Notes under the pieces: generated by a model
Told to the model about the DNA's origin: nothing
The model's input: the letters and a program-made list of their open reading frames with translations, nothing else
Databases searched by the model: none
Made by a program: the position numbers and the translations under genes
Assembly (NCBI RefSeq): GCF_027571385.1
Contig: NZ_CP085636.1
Coordinates: 4,406,001-4,470,000, forward strand
Direction of reading: 5' to 3'
Origin: Shewanella sp. MTB7
GTDB lineage: Bacteria; Pseudomonadota; Gammaproteobacteria; Enterobacterales; Shewanellaceae
Length of the DNA: 64,000 nt
Shown: piece after piece, positions 10,718 to 20,750 of the stretch
Numbering within the stretch: position 1 is the first letter of the stretch
How the letters are laid out: each line of letters begins with the position of its first letter

Positions 10718-12379
10718 ATGCTTTGCCAACTCAGCATTAATAATTTTGCCATCGTTCGATTTCTTGAACTGGATTTTAAGCCTGGAATGACCAGCATCAC
10801 GGGTGAAACCGGTGCGGGTAAATCGATTGCAATTGATGCGTTAGGCTTATGTTTGGGCAATCGTGCCGATGCCAGTACAGTTAGATCTGGCGCGACGAAA
10901 GCAGAGGTAAGTGCAAGATTTTCATTAGATGATGTTCCCTTAGCTAAACGTTGGCTTGAAGATAATGACCTTGAACTGGATCAAGAGTGTATTCTTAGGC
11001 GAACGATCAACAGTGATGGACGCTCAAGAGCCTATATTAATGGTAACCCAGTTCCTCTCGCCCAGATTAAGAATCTCGGTCAACTATTAATTGGAATTCA
11101 TGGTCAACATGCCCATCATGCCATGCTTAAAAGTGAGCACCAACTTACTTTATTAGATAGCTATGCTAACCACAGGCTGTTACTTGAAACCGTCTCCTCT
11201 GGCTATCAACGTTGTAAGTTAATCGAAAAAGAACTAAAGACGCTTCAACAGACTCAACATGAACGCATAGCACGTAAACAATTGTTGCAATATCAAGTTG
11301 AAGAACTCAATGAATTTGCACTAAATAAAGGTGAATTTGAAGAGATTGAAGCCGAACATAAAAAACTTGCCAATGGCACGGCGCTTGTTCAAGCCTGTAA
11401 AAACCAACTGTTTATCTTACAGGAAAATGATCAAGGCAGTGTTGAGTCACTCATAAACACGGGTATCACTCAAGCTCAAGAACTTGAGTCCTACGATCCT
11501 GATTTCAAAAGCATCGTCAATATGCTTAATGATGCACTGATTCAAATTCAGGAAAGTAGCAGTGAAATTGAGCACTACTTAGATAAGTTAGAACTGGATC
11601 CAGAGCATTTTGAGCAACTTGAACAAAGACTCTCAAAACTGATGCAGCTATCACGTAAGCATCAAGTTCTACCTTGTGCCCTTTATGATCATCATCAAGA
11701 GTTACTGGCAGAACTAAGCTCCTTAGACTCAGATGAAGGTGCTTTAAAACAACTAGAAGAGCAAGTAAAAGCCAACAAAGAAAGCTACTTAACCCATGCA
11801 AGAAAGTTAAGTCAAAGCCGGAACCGTTACGCTAAAGAATTAGATAAGAAAGTAACCCAGTCGATACATGAACTCAGTATGCCAAAGGGTAAATTCTGCA
11901 TCACAGTCTCTTTTAACGAAGAACTGCTCTCACCTAATGGATGCGACAGCATAGAGTTCCAGGTATCAACAAACCCTGGACAACCCATGCAAGCTATCTC
12001 TAAAGTTGCATCTGGTGGTGAGCTTTCCCGAATTGGGCTTGGCATTCAAGTGATCACAGCAAAGAAAGTATCGACACCAACCTTGATTTTTGATGAAGTC
12101 GATGTGGGAATTTCCGGCCCTACCGCGGCCGTTGTAGGACGTATGCTTCGCACTTTAGGTGATTCAACACAGGTATTTTGTGTCACTCATCTGCCTCAGG
12201 TTGCAGGTAACGGTCATCAACATATGTTTGTCAACAAGCACACTAAGGCTGGAAAAACCGAGACATCGATGATCTCTTTAGACAAGTTACAGCGTGTCAA
12301 AGAGCTTGCCAGGTTACTCGGTGGAGACGTAATCACCAGTAATACTTTAGCCAATGCTAAAGAGCTTTTACACAGTTAA
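10718..12379 (+). CDS. recN: DNA repair ATPase RecN
   Basis: RecN is an SMC-like ATPase that helps bring together DNA ends during double-strand break repair. The 553-residue protein begins at MLCQLSINNFAIVRFLELDF. It has Walker A GETGAGKS near residue 30, long coiled-coil arms (about 150-360) and a carboxyl lobe with the signature ASGGELSRIGL and Walker B LIFDEVDVGISG. The length is normal. The tandem LexA boxes just upstream show SOS control, and a hairpin terminator follows the stop codon. Confidence 0.97.
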   Translation: MLCQLSINNFAIVRFLELDFKPGMTSITGETGAGKSIAIDALGLCLGNRADASTVRSGATKAEVSARFSLDDVPLAKRWLEDNDLELDQECILRRTINSDGRSRAYINGNPVPLAQIKNLGQLLIGIHGQHAHHAMLKSEHQLTLLDSYANHRLLLETVSSGYQRCKLIEKELKTLQQTQHERIARKQLLQYQVEELNEFALNKGEFEEIEAEHKKLANGTALVQACKNQLFILQENDQGSVESLINTGITQAQELESYDPDFKSIVNMLNDALIQIQESSSEIEHYLDKLELDPEHFEQLEQRLSKLMQLSRKHQVLPCALYDHHQELLAELSSLDSDEGALKQLEEQVKANKESYLTHARKLSQSRNRYAKELDKKVTQSIHELSMPKGKFCITVSFNEELLSPNGCDSIEFQVSTNPGQPMQAISKVASGGELSRIGLGIQVITAKKVSTPTLIFDEVDVGISGPTAAVVGRMLRTLGDSTQVFCVTHLPQVAGNGHQHMFVNKHTKAGKTETSMISLDKLQRVKELARLLGGDVITSNTLANAKELLHS

Positions 12380-12405
12380 ACTATCTCAGCTCATTCCTCT
12401 TAAAG

Positions 12406-12428
12406 AGCGGGCATGACCTTTGCCCGCT
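12406..12428 (+). terminator. Terminator after recN
   Basis: AGCGGGCA and TGCCCGCT form an 8-base GC-rich stem with a 7-base loop 26 bases past the recN stop. The downstream sequence is only modestly T-rich. Confidence 0.65.
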
Positions 12429-12572
12429 GCGGTTCACTCTTTATCACTTTTCCTTTGCGCTAATTGGATATAGGCAAATCTATGTTCTATATTCTAAGAC
12501 TAATACTCACTCATACAGTAAGTAAGTGGTTATTAATCAGGAAACTCCACTTAGAGTAAAGAGGCAAGGGAT

Positions 12573-13415
12573 ATGAATTATTTACTGAGCACTTGGTCGA
12601 GGCTCCTCCCTCGCAAAATGATAAATGATACTAAAACTTCAACTTATGAACGCACTCATTTTTGTCTTGCTCCCCAACAGCTTTCAAACTCTAGAACAGC
12701 TTATATCTATACATTACTCATTATCCTAAGCAGTTTGTTTTTTTTACCTACATATAGCGACGCTAACTCAAGTTATTTTGGTCATGCAGCGATTACGACC
12801 GATCACAGGGCTTATGGCGTATCCCTGACTCAAAAAGATCCCGCGGTGCAGATCCATGCAGGAATTGATGTTGGCAATGGATTATATGCAGGGACATTTT
12901 TATCAACATTCAATTTCATCGATGATTCCAGCCCCTATGATGCGGGTGAAAATCTGGAAACGGATCTGTATGCTGGTTATCGGTATGGATTCAGTAAAGA
13001 AGTTGTTCTATCGATGACTTTATATCAATACCTAATCCAAGGTACAAATAAAGGGATTAATTTGGATTTTACTGAACTCATATTCGACCTATATAGTCCA
13101 TATGGCCAACTATCTTTTAGTCATACCTTAAATGATATTTTGGGCGATTTGAGCCAAGATAAGGCATATCGAGTCGAATATAATAAATCCATTCCAATAT
13201 GGGACACCAGCCTCACGCTTGATCTTCAGCTTGGCCACTGGAATACTCAAGATGCACTTGGCAAAGCCTACCTATATTATAATCTTGGTTTGAGCATCCC
13301 AATAGGACCCATTATGGCTTGTGTCGCTTACAATGGAACAGATAAAGCTGGCAAAGAACTGTTTGGTGAAATAGCTAAAGGCTCCTACTATGCCAAAGTC
13401 ACCTGGGTCTTCTGA
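12573..13415 (+). CDS. TorF-type putative outer-membrane porin
   Basis: A 280-residue protein that looks like the TIGR02001/TorF family of putative porins. After an unusually long, charged amino end (about 40 residues) comes a hydrophobic signal stretch (YIYTLLIILSSLFFLPTYSDA). The body then has alternating aromatic beta strands: repeated GLYAGTFLS- and DLYAGYRYGF-like strands and a final strand ending in Phe (YYAKVTWVF), as expected for a barrel. It stands alone, with recN upstream and a convergent gene downstream. Its substrate is unknown. The extended amino end may mean that a later start is used, but no internal ATG precedes the signal region closely. Confidence 0.7.
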   Translation: MNYLLSTWSRLLPRKMINDTKTSTYERTHFCLAPQQLSNSRTAYIYTLLIILSSLFFLPTYSDANSSYFGHAAITTDHRAYGVSLTQKDPAVQIHAGIDVGNGLYAGTFLSTFNFIDDSSPYDAGENLETDLYAGYRYGFSKEVVLSMTLYQYLIQGTNKGINLDFTELIFDLYSPYGQLSFSHTLNDILGDLSQDKAYRVEYNKSIPIWDTSLTLDLQLGHWNTQDALGKAYLYYNLGLSIPIGPIMACVAYNGTDKAGKELFGEIAKGSYYAKVTWVF

Positions 13416-13497
13416 AATAAGCCATTTTGTGGCCAATACTAGGAGCACCATTATTTTAGCTCGACCCTCTTACCTTCACACTGACGAGCTCTAAAAT

Positions 13498-15807
13498 CTA
13501 GTGAATGGCCTTAATCGTGATTTTATGTACAGTGTCACTGGGTAACAAAGCTGTGCTCACATTATTTGCATAATCATCAAAACCCGAACGATAATAATCT
13601 GATAACGGATGACCAGACTGACCACCAGGTATCATCATGATGCCACTCACCTCCGAACCTGGTTGAACGATAAAACGTTGAGAGGCACCAAATGAACTCT
13701 GTTGAACCGCCGGCATAAAAGTATCCCCGAATCCAACTTGACTTGGCATATCTAAAAAGCGACTCAACAATGGCAGTTGTCGGCTAAATGGATGTTTTAT
13801 TTCTAACTTATTCACCTCGCCCCATTGTAAGTCGGCTAAATCAGCCCTATTGCTGTGTTTAGCCAATAGTGTCATCACCGAGTCTTGATAAATAGAGATA
13901 ATAAACTCATTCCATGAACTAAATTCAACAGGTAACCAATCAACTGGTTGTTCAACAACCAATTGCCAAATAGCGGGTTCCAAATAGCGTTTAACCACAG
14001 ATAGACTCAAATTTAGCTCATTGAGCCCAGTTTCAATTGGCGAAAAACTAGTATCAATAAGCTGGTTTCTAAACGTTCTCACCAAGGTATAACCGACAGA
14101 GTCTGCACAAGCACACTGCTGCCAGTCTCTCAGATATTGAATATCTTTTGCGAAACGCGTTGGCTGAGTTGAGAGTAAGCTAATTAAGAATTGATGCCAG
14201 GGGATAAGAAATCTTGCTTCGTTATCTAACTGTAGCGTTAAAAAGTCTTGTTCATTAAAATCTTCAGCTTCAAATAGCCTGTCTCGAATTTGCTGAGATC
14301 TAGCGCCTAGTGCATAACCACCATCACCAAATCGAGTCGATTCATCTGCCGACATAACCCTTGAGTTTGCCGACCATAATCGACTGATGTCAGGGTTAAC
14401 AACTTGGGGGAAGTTAGCCTCATTCTCTCGCCACATAACGTCTTGAAATTGATAAGGTAGCTGAGCTTTGTTACTCGGATTGGTTCTCGATGGCACTGCA
14501 CCAGCAGGCTTCCAGCCTGCATTCCCCTGACTGTCGACCAGCAACATATTCTGTACCGGGATCCCTATTTCTGTCGCCAGTGTTAACCCTTGCATAACAT
14601 TGTCGACCGCTTCTAGTCCCATTAACTCCATGTCCACAGCATAATCATGATGCGCCACCCAAGACAACCCATACGCTTGCCCATTAATTCGCTTAACGGG
14701 GCCATATTTCGATATCTCAATCGGAAACTCAACGGTTGAATCTCGCAATTCAATTAATTCTATTTCGGTCGAAATCACCTGCCCATCATCCAATATAATC
14801 CAATCAGCGGTATCAATATAAGCATTAGTGAATCCCCAGGCAACCTGACCATTCGTCCCCACCACAATAGCAGGTGTTCCGGGCAAAGAGACGCCAGTCA
14901 CTTGATTTTGTTTAACCACTTTCCCTATTTGACTCTTGTAGTTCAACTGAGCCCGATACCAGATAATAGGCACCGCAAACGAGAGATGCATATCATCAGA
15001 TAGCATGCCTTTTCCTGATGTTGTTAAGGATCCTGTTACAGCCCAATTATTACTGCCGACATCAAGATCTTCCTCGATGGATGTAACCTTGGAAGCCATT
15101 AAATTCTTAAATGAAAGGTTGGGAATTTCAAACTTGTCGGTGGGGAGTTGACTCCCATCAAGTGCTGCTTGATGGGGACTGTTTTGTGTGACAAAAGCCA
15201 ACATATCTTTGCCATACAGCTGTTCAATTTGGGTTAACACCATGTCTCTTGTCGGGGTTCTCCCTTGAAGGTCCAAATACATGCTAAAAATAACGAGCAA
15301 GCTATCGGCAGGTACCCATGATCTAGGTTTAGAATTTGTCAGTAAATATTCAAATGAATTGAGGTTTTGCTCTGCCAACGCGGCATTAACGCCATTAGCA
15401 TAAGCCTGCAGCAACATTTTCTGAGCTATTGGCATCCTGGCCACTATCGTCTCAGCCCGTTTTCTAAATTGATGAAAGCGATGTCCCTTATCAACACTAA
15501 GCGCCTTGCTGCCAAATATTTCTGATAGTTCACCAGCTGCATTACGTCTTAATAGATCCATCTGAAAGAATCTATCTTGACCATGGGCGAAACCTAACCC
15601 ATAAGCGATATCTTTACGGCTAGTAGCTGAAATAATCGCTGTGCCTAACGCGTCACGTTCTAAGATCATGTCATTGGAAATATGGGCGCTATTATAATGA
15701 CCTGAAAGTTTAGGCAAACTCAGGTTCAACCCTATATAAACAGCCGCAATCATGATGAAAATTAACGACAAAGTGTAGGTGAGAAATATTCTAACTATTT
15801 TAGCCAT
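13498..15807 (-). CDS. Penicillin acylase family Ntn hydrolase
   Basis: A 769-residue member of the penicillin amidase (S45) family, which cleaves amide bonds such as those of beta-lactams or acyl-homoserine lactones. One uncleaved membrane or signal segment is seen at residues 6-29. The alpha-subunit region follows (GLGFAHGQDRFFQMDLLRR). Then comes the autocatalytic junction VGSNNWAV, whose Ser252 would become the amino-terminal nucleophile of the beta subunit. The beta-subunit motifs PGTPAIVVGTNGQVAWGFTNAY and GLSWVAHH are recognisable. The protein probably faces the periplasm. A quorum-quenching role is possible but cannot be told from sequence. It converges on the porin gene. Confidence 0.9.
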   Translation of the reverse strand: MAKIVRIFLTYTLSLIFIMIAAVYIGLNLSLPKLSGHYNSAHISNDMILERDALGTAIISATSRKDIAYGLGFAHGQDRFFQMDLLRRNAAGELSEIFGSKALSVDKGHRFHQFRKRAETIVARMPIAQKMLLQAYANGVNAALAEQNLNSFEYLLTNSKPRSWVPADSLLVIFSMYLDLQGRTPTRDMVLTQIEQLYGKDMLAFVTQNSPHQAALDGSQLPTDKFEIPNLSFKNLMASKVTSIEEDLDVGSNNWAVTGSLTTSGKGMLSDDMHLSFAVPIIWYRAQLNYKSQIGKVVKQNQVTGVSLPGTPAIVVGTNGQVAWGFTNAYIDTADWIILDDGQVISTEIELIELRDSTVEFPIEISKYGPVKRINGQAYGLSWVAHHDYAVDMELMGLEAVDNVMQGLTLATEIGIPVQNMLLVDSQGNAGWKPAGAVPSRTNPSNKAQLPYQFQDVMWRENEANFPQVVNPDISRLWSANSRVMSADESTRFGDGGYALGARSQQIRDRLFEAEDFNEQDFLTLQLDNEARFLIPWHQFLISLLSTQPTRFAKDIQYLRDWQQCACADSVGYTLVRTFRNQLIDTSFSPIETGLNELNLSLSVVKRYLEPAIWQLVVEQPVDWLPVEFSSWNEFIISIYQDSVMTLLAKHSNRADLADLQWGEVNKLEIKHPFSRQLPLLSRFLDMPSQVGFGDTFMPAVQQSSFGASQRFIVQPGSEVSGIMMIPGGQSGHPLSDYYRSGFDDYANNVSTALLPSDTVHKITIKAIH

Positions 15808-15933
15808 TAACTAATGCCATAATTCAACAAACTTTTATTTACTATATAACAAGTTAGTTAAATGTTAAGTCTATTTATAGTCTAAATATTCCCATTCTCC
15901 GTTCAAACAGAAATAGGGGAAGCCCATTTCATG

Positions 15934-16206
15934 CTACATACACTGAGCTAATGCCCCTTTTTTAGTCGCCGCCATGACACAACCACGCTCGCTATCTGAT
16001 GCTGCTTTGCAATCAGCCATCATAGTTTTACCATCAGGAGCTAGACTTCCCAGCACCTTTTTAGCATGCTTAACAACCTCTGAACACTTACCAGCAGCAA
16101 CTGGCTCATAATCAGTACACCCACTGAGCATTAATATAGACACGATGCACAAGGTTAAAGGGAGGATCGAAGGGAATGGATTCTTTCTCTGGTCAGTCTT
16201 GAACAT
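15934..16206 (-). CDS. Small Cys-rich lipoprotein, function unknown
   Basis: A 90-residue protein with a charged amino end, a hydrophobic stretch and a lipobox (LMLSGC) at about residues 26-31, so it is probably lipidated and exported. The mature part contains three further cysteines (KCSEVV, ADCKAA, RGCVMA) plus one near the end, which could form disulfides in the periplasm. I do not recognise a named family. It lies upstream of the Ntn hydrolase gene on the same strand, with about 125 bases between. Confidence 0.6.
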   Translation of the reverse strand: MFKTDQRKNPFPSILPLTLCIVSILMLSGCTDYEPVAAGKCSEVVKHAKKVLGSLAPDGKTMMADCKAASDSERGCVMAATKKGALAQCM

Positions 16207-16391
16207 ATTTATTCCTCTAGTTTCTTCATTTCATTGTCACTACAAGATTAGAAGAGATATACCACTTTTGCCTTAATACTAGTAACACCTCAAATTTAAA
16301 TCATAAGAGCAGTCGACCTGTAGAGTGCTAAATGTTAGATTTAGTCTCCATTAGCGATATCATTTACAGGCCTAATCACTAGATAGAATAA

Positions 16392-16643
16392 ATGGCAAAA
16401 CCTAATAAGAAAGGCCCAAGCCGAACCGTTGATATTTTCTGTGCAAAATGCAAAGCCCAACTGTTTAAATACCGAAAAGGTGGGAAAGGTGCGCTGGTCA
16501 AATGTTTTAAGGAGCGTATCGTTGAAGATTATACTCACACTGCGTGCTTATGCCCCAATTGTGGCCAAGAGTTTGCCAGAGATGCATTAGTGCGAGGAAC
16601 GCCTGCACTAAAAATGATTGGTGGTAAGGTTACTTTTAAATAG
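16392..16643 (+). CDS. Small zinc-ribbon protein
   Basis: An 83-residue basic cytosolic protein. Two CxxC pairs (CAKC near residue 17 and CPNC near residue 55) make a four-Cys zinc ribbon likely. No name is recognised; similar short proteins with the start MAKPNKKGPSRTVDIFC are, as I recall, common in Shewanella. It ends just before a bidirectional terminator shared with the convergent oxidoreductase remnant. Confidence 0.65.
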   Translation: MAKPNKKGPSRTVDIFCAKCKAQLFKYRKGGKGALVKCFKERIVEDYTHTACLCPNCGQEFARDALVRGTPALKMIGGKVTFK

Positions 16644-16656
16644 CTATTGGTATAAA

Positions 16657-16684
16657 ACAAAAAGAGCCCTGCTGCTCTTTTTGT
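16657..16684. terminator. Bidirectional rho-independent terminator
   Basis: ACAAAAAGAGC and GCTCTTTTTGT form an 11-base stem with a 6-base loop, with T tracts in both directions, between two convergent genes. Confidence 0.85.
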
Positions 16685-16700
16685 CTTGTTATCTGAAAAC

Positions 16701-17700
16701 CTAAGTCAGCTTAACAACCATCTTGCCGCGATTTTTGCCTTCAAACAGTCCGATAAAGGCATCAGGGGGCACTTGCTAACCCTTCATAAACGGTTTGCTC
16801 GGCTTTAACAGCCCCTGTTGCTAGCCATTGACCCATAGCTTTTGCAAACTCTGGGTAATGTGCCCAATGCTCAAAAACAATGAAACCTTCAATTCTCAGC
16901 TTCTTCATTATGATCATAGCAAGGTTGCTAGGTCCGGGAGTCGGCACTGTATCATTGTACTGAGAGATCATGCCACACACAGCTATTCTGCCATGGTCAT
17001 TCATATTATCCAGTGCAGCAGAAAGGTGCTCACCACCGACATTCTCAAAGTAAACATCCACACCTTGTGGAGCAGCGGCTTTCAATGCTGCACTTAAGTT
17101 CCCCGCCGTTTTATAATTGATCACGGCGTCCACACCTAAGCTTTTCAGGTAAGTCGCTTTTTCATCGGAGCCAACAGAGGCGATCACTTTAGCCCCCATT
17201 AACTTACCTAGCTGACATGCCACGCTGCCAACTGCACCGGATGCGGCAGAAACAAATAAGGTTTCCCCCTCTTTTAGCTCGGCGATTCGATTTAACCCAG
17301 TCCAAGCAGTCATACCTGGCATGCCTAGTACACCAAGGAAGTGAGATTCACTTAATGGCATTTCAGGGAGCTTAGTGTGATCACTGCCATCAGTCACATA
17401 ATGGCTTCGCCAACCGAGCATACTGCTTACTTTTTCGCCCACAGAAAAGTCGAAATTACGCGACTCTATTACCTCACCAATGGCACCGCCTTCGAGTACC
17501 TCACCAATCGAAAATGGCGCTATATAACTTTCTCTATCTATCATACGACCACGCATGTATGGATCGACTGACATCCATAGGTTTTTAACTAGGAATTCTC
17601 CCTCTTTAATCTCAGGGAGTAGAAGAGATGACAGTTTAAAATTGTCATGAGTGGGTAAGCCTTCAGGGCGAGAATCAAGTATTACCTGTTGAGCTTGCAT
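16701..17700 (-). pseudogene. NADP-dependent oxidoreductase (MDR family), frameshifted near the end
   Basis: The frame encodes a zinc-independent medium-chain oxidoreductase of the YncB/leukotriene-B4-dehydrogenase-like group, which reduces activated double bonds with NADPH. The nucleotide-binding motif AASGAVGSVACQLGKLMGA is intact. The frame stops at 16762, but the next frame continues as DAFIGLFEGKNRGKMVVKLT to a stop at 16701-16703, the normal carboxyl end. One extra G in the run at 16765-16769 explains the shift; without it the protein would be 332 residues. The lost tail is only about 20 residues, so partial activity is possible, and a sequencing error cannot be excluded. It is divergent from a broken OhrR-type regulator. 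Confidence 0.85.
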
Positions 17701-17712
17701 AAAAACCTCTTT

Positions 17713-17730
17713 TACTTTGCGCGCAAAGTA
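17713..17730. promoter_or_regulatory. Palindromic operator candidate between oxidoreductase and OhrR-type gene
   Basis: TACTTTGCGCGCAAAGTA is a perfect 18-base palindrome placed 13 bases upstream of the oxidoreductase ATG and about 45 upstream of the regulator gene. MarR/OhrR proteins bind such palindromes at divergent promoters, so this is the probable operator of the pair (inference). Confidence 0.65.
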
Positions 17731-17773
17731 TATTTGTATTAAATAAGAATAAACAAATTGAAGGCGTATTAAG

Positions 17774-18250
17774 GTGCATAGAAGCTCTATTCAAAATAAA
17801 ACCACCCAAGTAGATGAAAATGACAACACTCCATCTCTATCGGACAACGTATGCTTTGCCTTGTACACTGCGGGTAACGCACTTGTGCGTGCATACCGTC
17901 CTTTGTTAGAACAGTGCGATCTTACGTACCCACAGTACTTAGTGATGCAAGCTTTATAGCTCAATGATGACGCTAGCCTAACGGATCTGTCTAAAGAAAC
18001 GCGGCTGGATCTTGGCACCTTAACGCCAATCGTTAAACGCCTCGAGACTAAAAACCTGTTTATACGAAGGGTCGACAGTAAAGACGAACGGAAGAAGATC
18101 ATCAAAGTAACCCCTTCAGGCATCGCGCTTAAACAGGATGCTTTATCTCTAAAACAAGTTCTCTTAAATAGAGTCAGTATCACAGAGCAGGAGATCGATT
18201 CTTTACGAAATTTGTGCCTGACGTTAATTGACGATCTAAATCGGCAGTAA
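17774..18250 (+). pseudogene. MarR/OhrR-family regulator with an internal stop codon
   Basis: The frame starts MHRSSIQNKT and reads through an OhrR-like amino end (NVCFALYTAGNALVRAYRPLL, then LTYPQYLVMQAL) with the Cys expected of peroxide-sensing OhrR. A TAG at 17957-17959 interrupts it. The same frame then continues uninterrupted through the winged helix (LDLGTLTPIVKRLETKNL, RRVDSKDERKK) to TAA at 18248-18250, 158 codons in all. Family members usually have Trp at the stop position, so TGG to TAG is the simplest lesion. No repressor should be made unless the stop is read through or is a sequencing error. Confidence 0.85.
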
Positions 18251-18498
18251 TCACTTATACTTGGTAAGACCTTTATCATAAAATAGTAAAGGTCAAATAT
18301 CAGCAACTAAGCACATTGATTTCGTTATATATTACCCTTCCAACACCTTCAACCACCCGATTAATTAACAACAAATCAACAACAAAGTAAAAAATACACT
18401 TGCGGTAAAATGAGCCTTAGAGAATACTGCCTATTGGCAATAAACAATACACTAGTAAGCAGTTGAAATTAAATCGTTAAATTATAAGGCAGTGTTAA

Positions 18499-19612
18499 AT
18501 GGCTGAACACGGTACAAAGATTACCATGCGTCAAATCATGCTTTTTATCTGTATGTTAACTAGTTTGCCTTTTTCTTCGTATGCAAAGGAGGTTTTACGT
18601 ATATTTACTTGGGATGGCTACGTCACAGCTCAAGACTTGCTCATCGTCAATAAGCAACTCAAACTGCAGGGATATAATATAGAAGCAAGCGTCATCAGCC
18701 CATTTGCTTCCGGCCCCGAACAAATGTTTAACGTACTTAGAGCTGGAAAAACTGACATATCATTCCTGACTCTTAACTATATAAAAATGCAGGAAGAGAA
18801 AACATCTAAACTACTTCAAGTGATCGATACTCAGTCTCCTCGAATACCAAACTACAAAAAGCTTAGAACTGAACTTACTCAAATTCCCATGGGAAAGAAC
18901 GGCAAAGGTATGGTTTACATTCCTTTCGGCGGTGGCGCTTATGGCATTTGGGCTAACATGAACAAGCTTAATAAAGAGGAATTGCCAGTTTCTATAAGCG
19001 ATCTCTGGAATGAAAAATGGAAAGGTAAACTATCTTTAGCCAAAGGACAAATCCAACCTAATATCGCCCTCGTTATGCTCTCATTGAATAAATCTCCTTA
19101 CTATATCAATGATCTCATCACCTCAGGAAAAAGACGCGAGGCCATAAAATTTGTCAAGAATACAGCCCAAAAACAGACAAACCTATTATATCAACAAGTT
19201 CACTCCTTTTGGGATGGCACACCAAACTATGATCAAGAGCTATTATTAACCTCAAGTTATGGTGTCGAGATTGCGAAACAGAATACGCTAGGGGGTAAAT
19301 GGGAATATATACATTTTGAAGAGGGAAGCACAGTCTGGCTCGATACGATTAATTTTGCTAAGCATTTAAGTGGCACAAAGCTTGAAGCTGCTGAAATTGT
19401 TGCCAACTACTTTATTAGCAAGACAGTTCAGACCCCGACTGGTTAATGAATTAGGCATGGTCTCAGCGACGAACTTAGTCGACACGAATCCACTACTCGA
19501 TAACGATCCTGATTTCTTTTCTGAACAGATGTTTTGGCAGCCCTATGACAAAACTGCCGATAATATTATGGACAATATGTCAGATACAGCAATGGAAACC
19601 ATTAACCATTAA
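18499..19612 (+). pseudogene. PotD-like ABC-transporter substrate-binding protein, frameshifted
   Basis: A periplasmic binding protein of the spermidine/putrescine type, with a signal peptide (MRQIMLFICMLTSLPFSSYAK, preceded by nine residues if the ATG at 18499 is used) and the family start EVLRIFTWDGYV. The frame stops after residue 315 at 19446. The other frame continues as RLVNELGMVSATNLVDTNPLL and DPDFFSEQMFWQPYDK to 19612, which is the expected carboxyl end. One extra C in the run at 19433-19436 accounts for it; the intact protein would have 370 residues. No permease or ATPase genes are adjacent, so it may have served as a solute sensor. The last codons are made of the first unit of a 7-base tandem repeat. 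Confidence 0.82.
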
Positions 19613-19649
19613 CCATTAACCATTAACCATTAACCATTAACCATTAACC
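19597..19649. repeat. 7-base tandem repeat (ATTAACC, seven copies)
   Basis: Seven perfect ATTAACC units run from 19601 to 19649, preceded by a partial AACC. The first units encode the end of the binding-protein reading frame (ETINH) and its stop codon, and every frame through the repeat soon meets a TAA. Confidence 0.95.
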
Positions 19650-20132
19650 TAGTAAAAGTAAATGCTTGTTACTTAGCTAGTTCAGTAACGTTTATATATT
19701 AGTTATTTCATTGAACTTAAGCTTAATCAATATGTAATGAACAAAGTGAAATACCATACTGCACATCCACATTACTAATAATAACCAAAAACAGTATCAA
19801 TTAAGCACTTTATTATGATGATAATATAGCAACCATTATAACCACTATCAACAAATGCAAGGACTGAAGCTGTTCATCCCAATGTTTACATCGTCATAAA
19901 GTATTAATTGCCTTTTAAACAATCAAACGAAGCCATTAAACTTATTTTAATCAGTATGTTGAAGCTATTTACTATCAACAAGCTAAATACCACTCCACCT
20001 TAGCGGCTAATAAAGCTTGTTTCCCATTAAGAATGTGTATAAAACTGTATATTCATTTGCTTATTATTTTTTTGACCACGCAATATTTAAAATGCAACTA
20101 TTCTTAATATAACCAAACACTAAGGAATCGAT
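19650..20132. other. AT-rich intergenic stretch without a gene
   Basis: No supported reading frame, RNA gene or strong hairpin is seen in these 483 bases. The right end must hold the promoter of the following lipoprotein gene; AAGGA lies about 7 bases before its ATG. Confidence 0.6.
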
Positions 20133-20675
20133 ATGAGATATACACTTTCATTACTTACCTTCATTATTATGACAATATTAACTGGATGTACCTCAACTGA
20201 AAAAAATGAACCCATCGTAAATTTTCTTACTCATGATGGCAAGTTATCTATAATATGGAAAGATCCTAATCAGTATTCAGATATTGAATCAACGACTTGG
20301 CTACAATCTAAGTTTGATAAATATTTATTTACAGAACTAACAGACGAACTAGGTAGAGATGTCAATAAGGTCCTAGGTGAAAATCAACAGCTAGATCTCA
20401 TCATTACCAATGTAGATTTAGCAGGAGATGTTCAATCTACATTTGGCGCATCCGTTAACGACATTCGTGTAGTATCTGATTTGTACCCACCGAAAATCAA
20501 CTTCGATTACACATTAAGTCAGGATGGTAAAGTTATTATGTCCGGATCAGAGAAAATTCAAAATATGGGTTTTTTATTTGGTATACAACCAATTACCAGC
20601 CAACCTTTTCCTTATGAGTCTAAATTATTAACTAAATGGTTTAAAGAAAAAATAAAACCTGAACTTGTAAAATAA
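20133..20675 (+). CDS. DUF3016 family lipoprotein
   Basis: A 180-residue protein with a signal peptide and lipobox (ILTGC at about residues 15-19). The mature part has the pattern of DUF3016: WKDPNQYSDIE, then a helical stretch, the conserved ITNVDLAGDVQ, and later RVVSDLYPPKINFDYTL. Family members are periplasmic or outer-membrane proteins of unknown function found in Shewanella and relatives. It is a single-gene unit ending in a long perfect hairpin shared with the convergent PaiB gene. Confidence 0.78.
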   Translation: MRYTLSLLTFIIMTILTGCTSTEKNEPIVNFLTHDGKLSIIWKDPNQYSDIESTTWLQSKFDKYLFTELTDELGRDVNKVLGENQQLDLIITNVDLAGDVQSTFGASVNDIRVVSDLYPPKINFDYTLSQDGKVIMSGSEKIQNMGFLFGIQPITSQPFPYESKLLTKWFKEKIKPELVK

Positions 20676-20682
20676 TCAATAT

Positions 20683-20726
20683 ATTAAGTAGACAAGGTAG
20701 TTAAATAGCTACCTTGTCTACTTAAT
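20683..20726. terminator. Bidirectional terminator, 18-base perfect stem
   Basis: Arms at 20683-20700 and 20709-20726 (core AAGTAGACAAGGTAG and its complement) surround an 8-base loop between two convergent genes. The A/T-rich ends give short T tracts on both strands. Confidence 0.8.
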
Positions 20727-20750
20727 TGTTAATATTGATAATCCATTGTT

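Noticed and set aside
19597..19649. ATTAACC array considered as an origin or iteron set
   Set aside because: It has no replication gene or AT-rich unwinding region with DnaA sites nearby; it is a simple microsatellite at the end of a gene.
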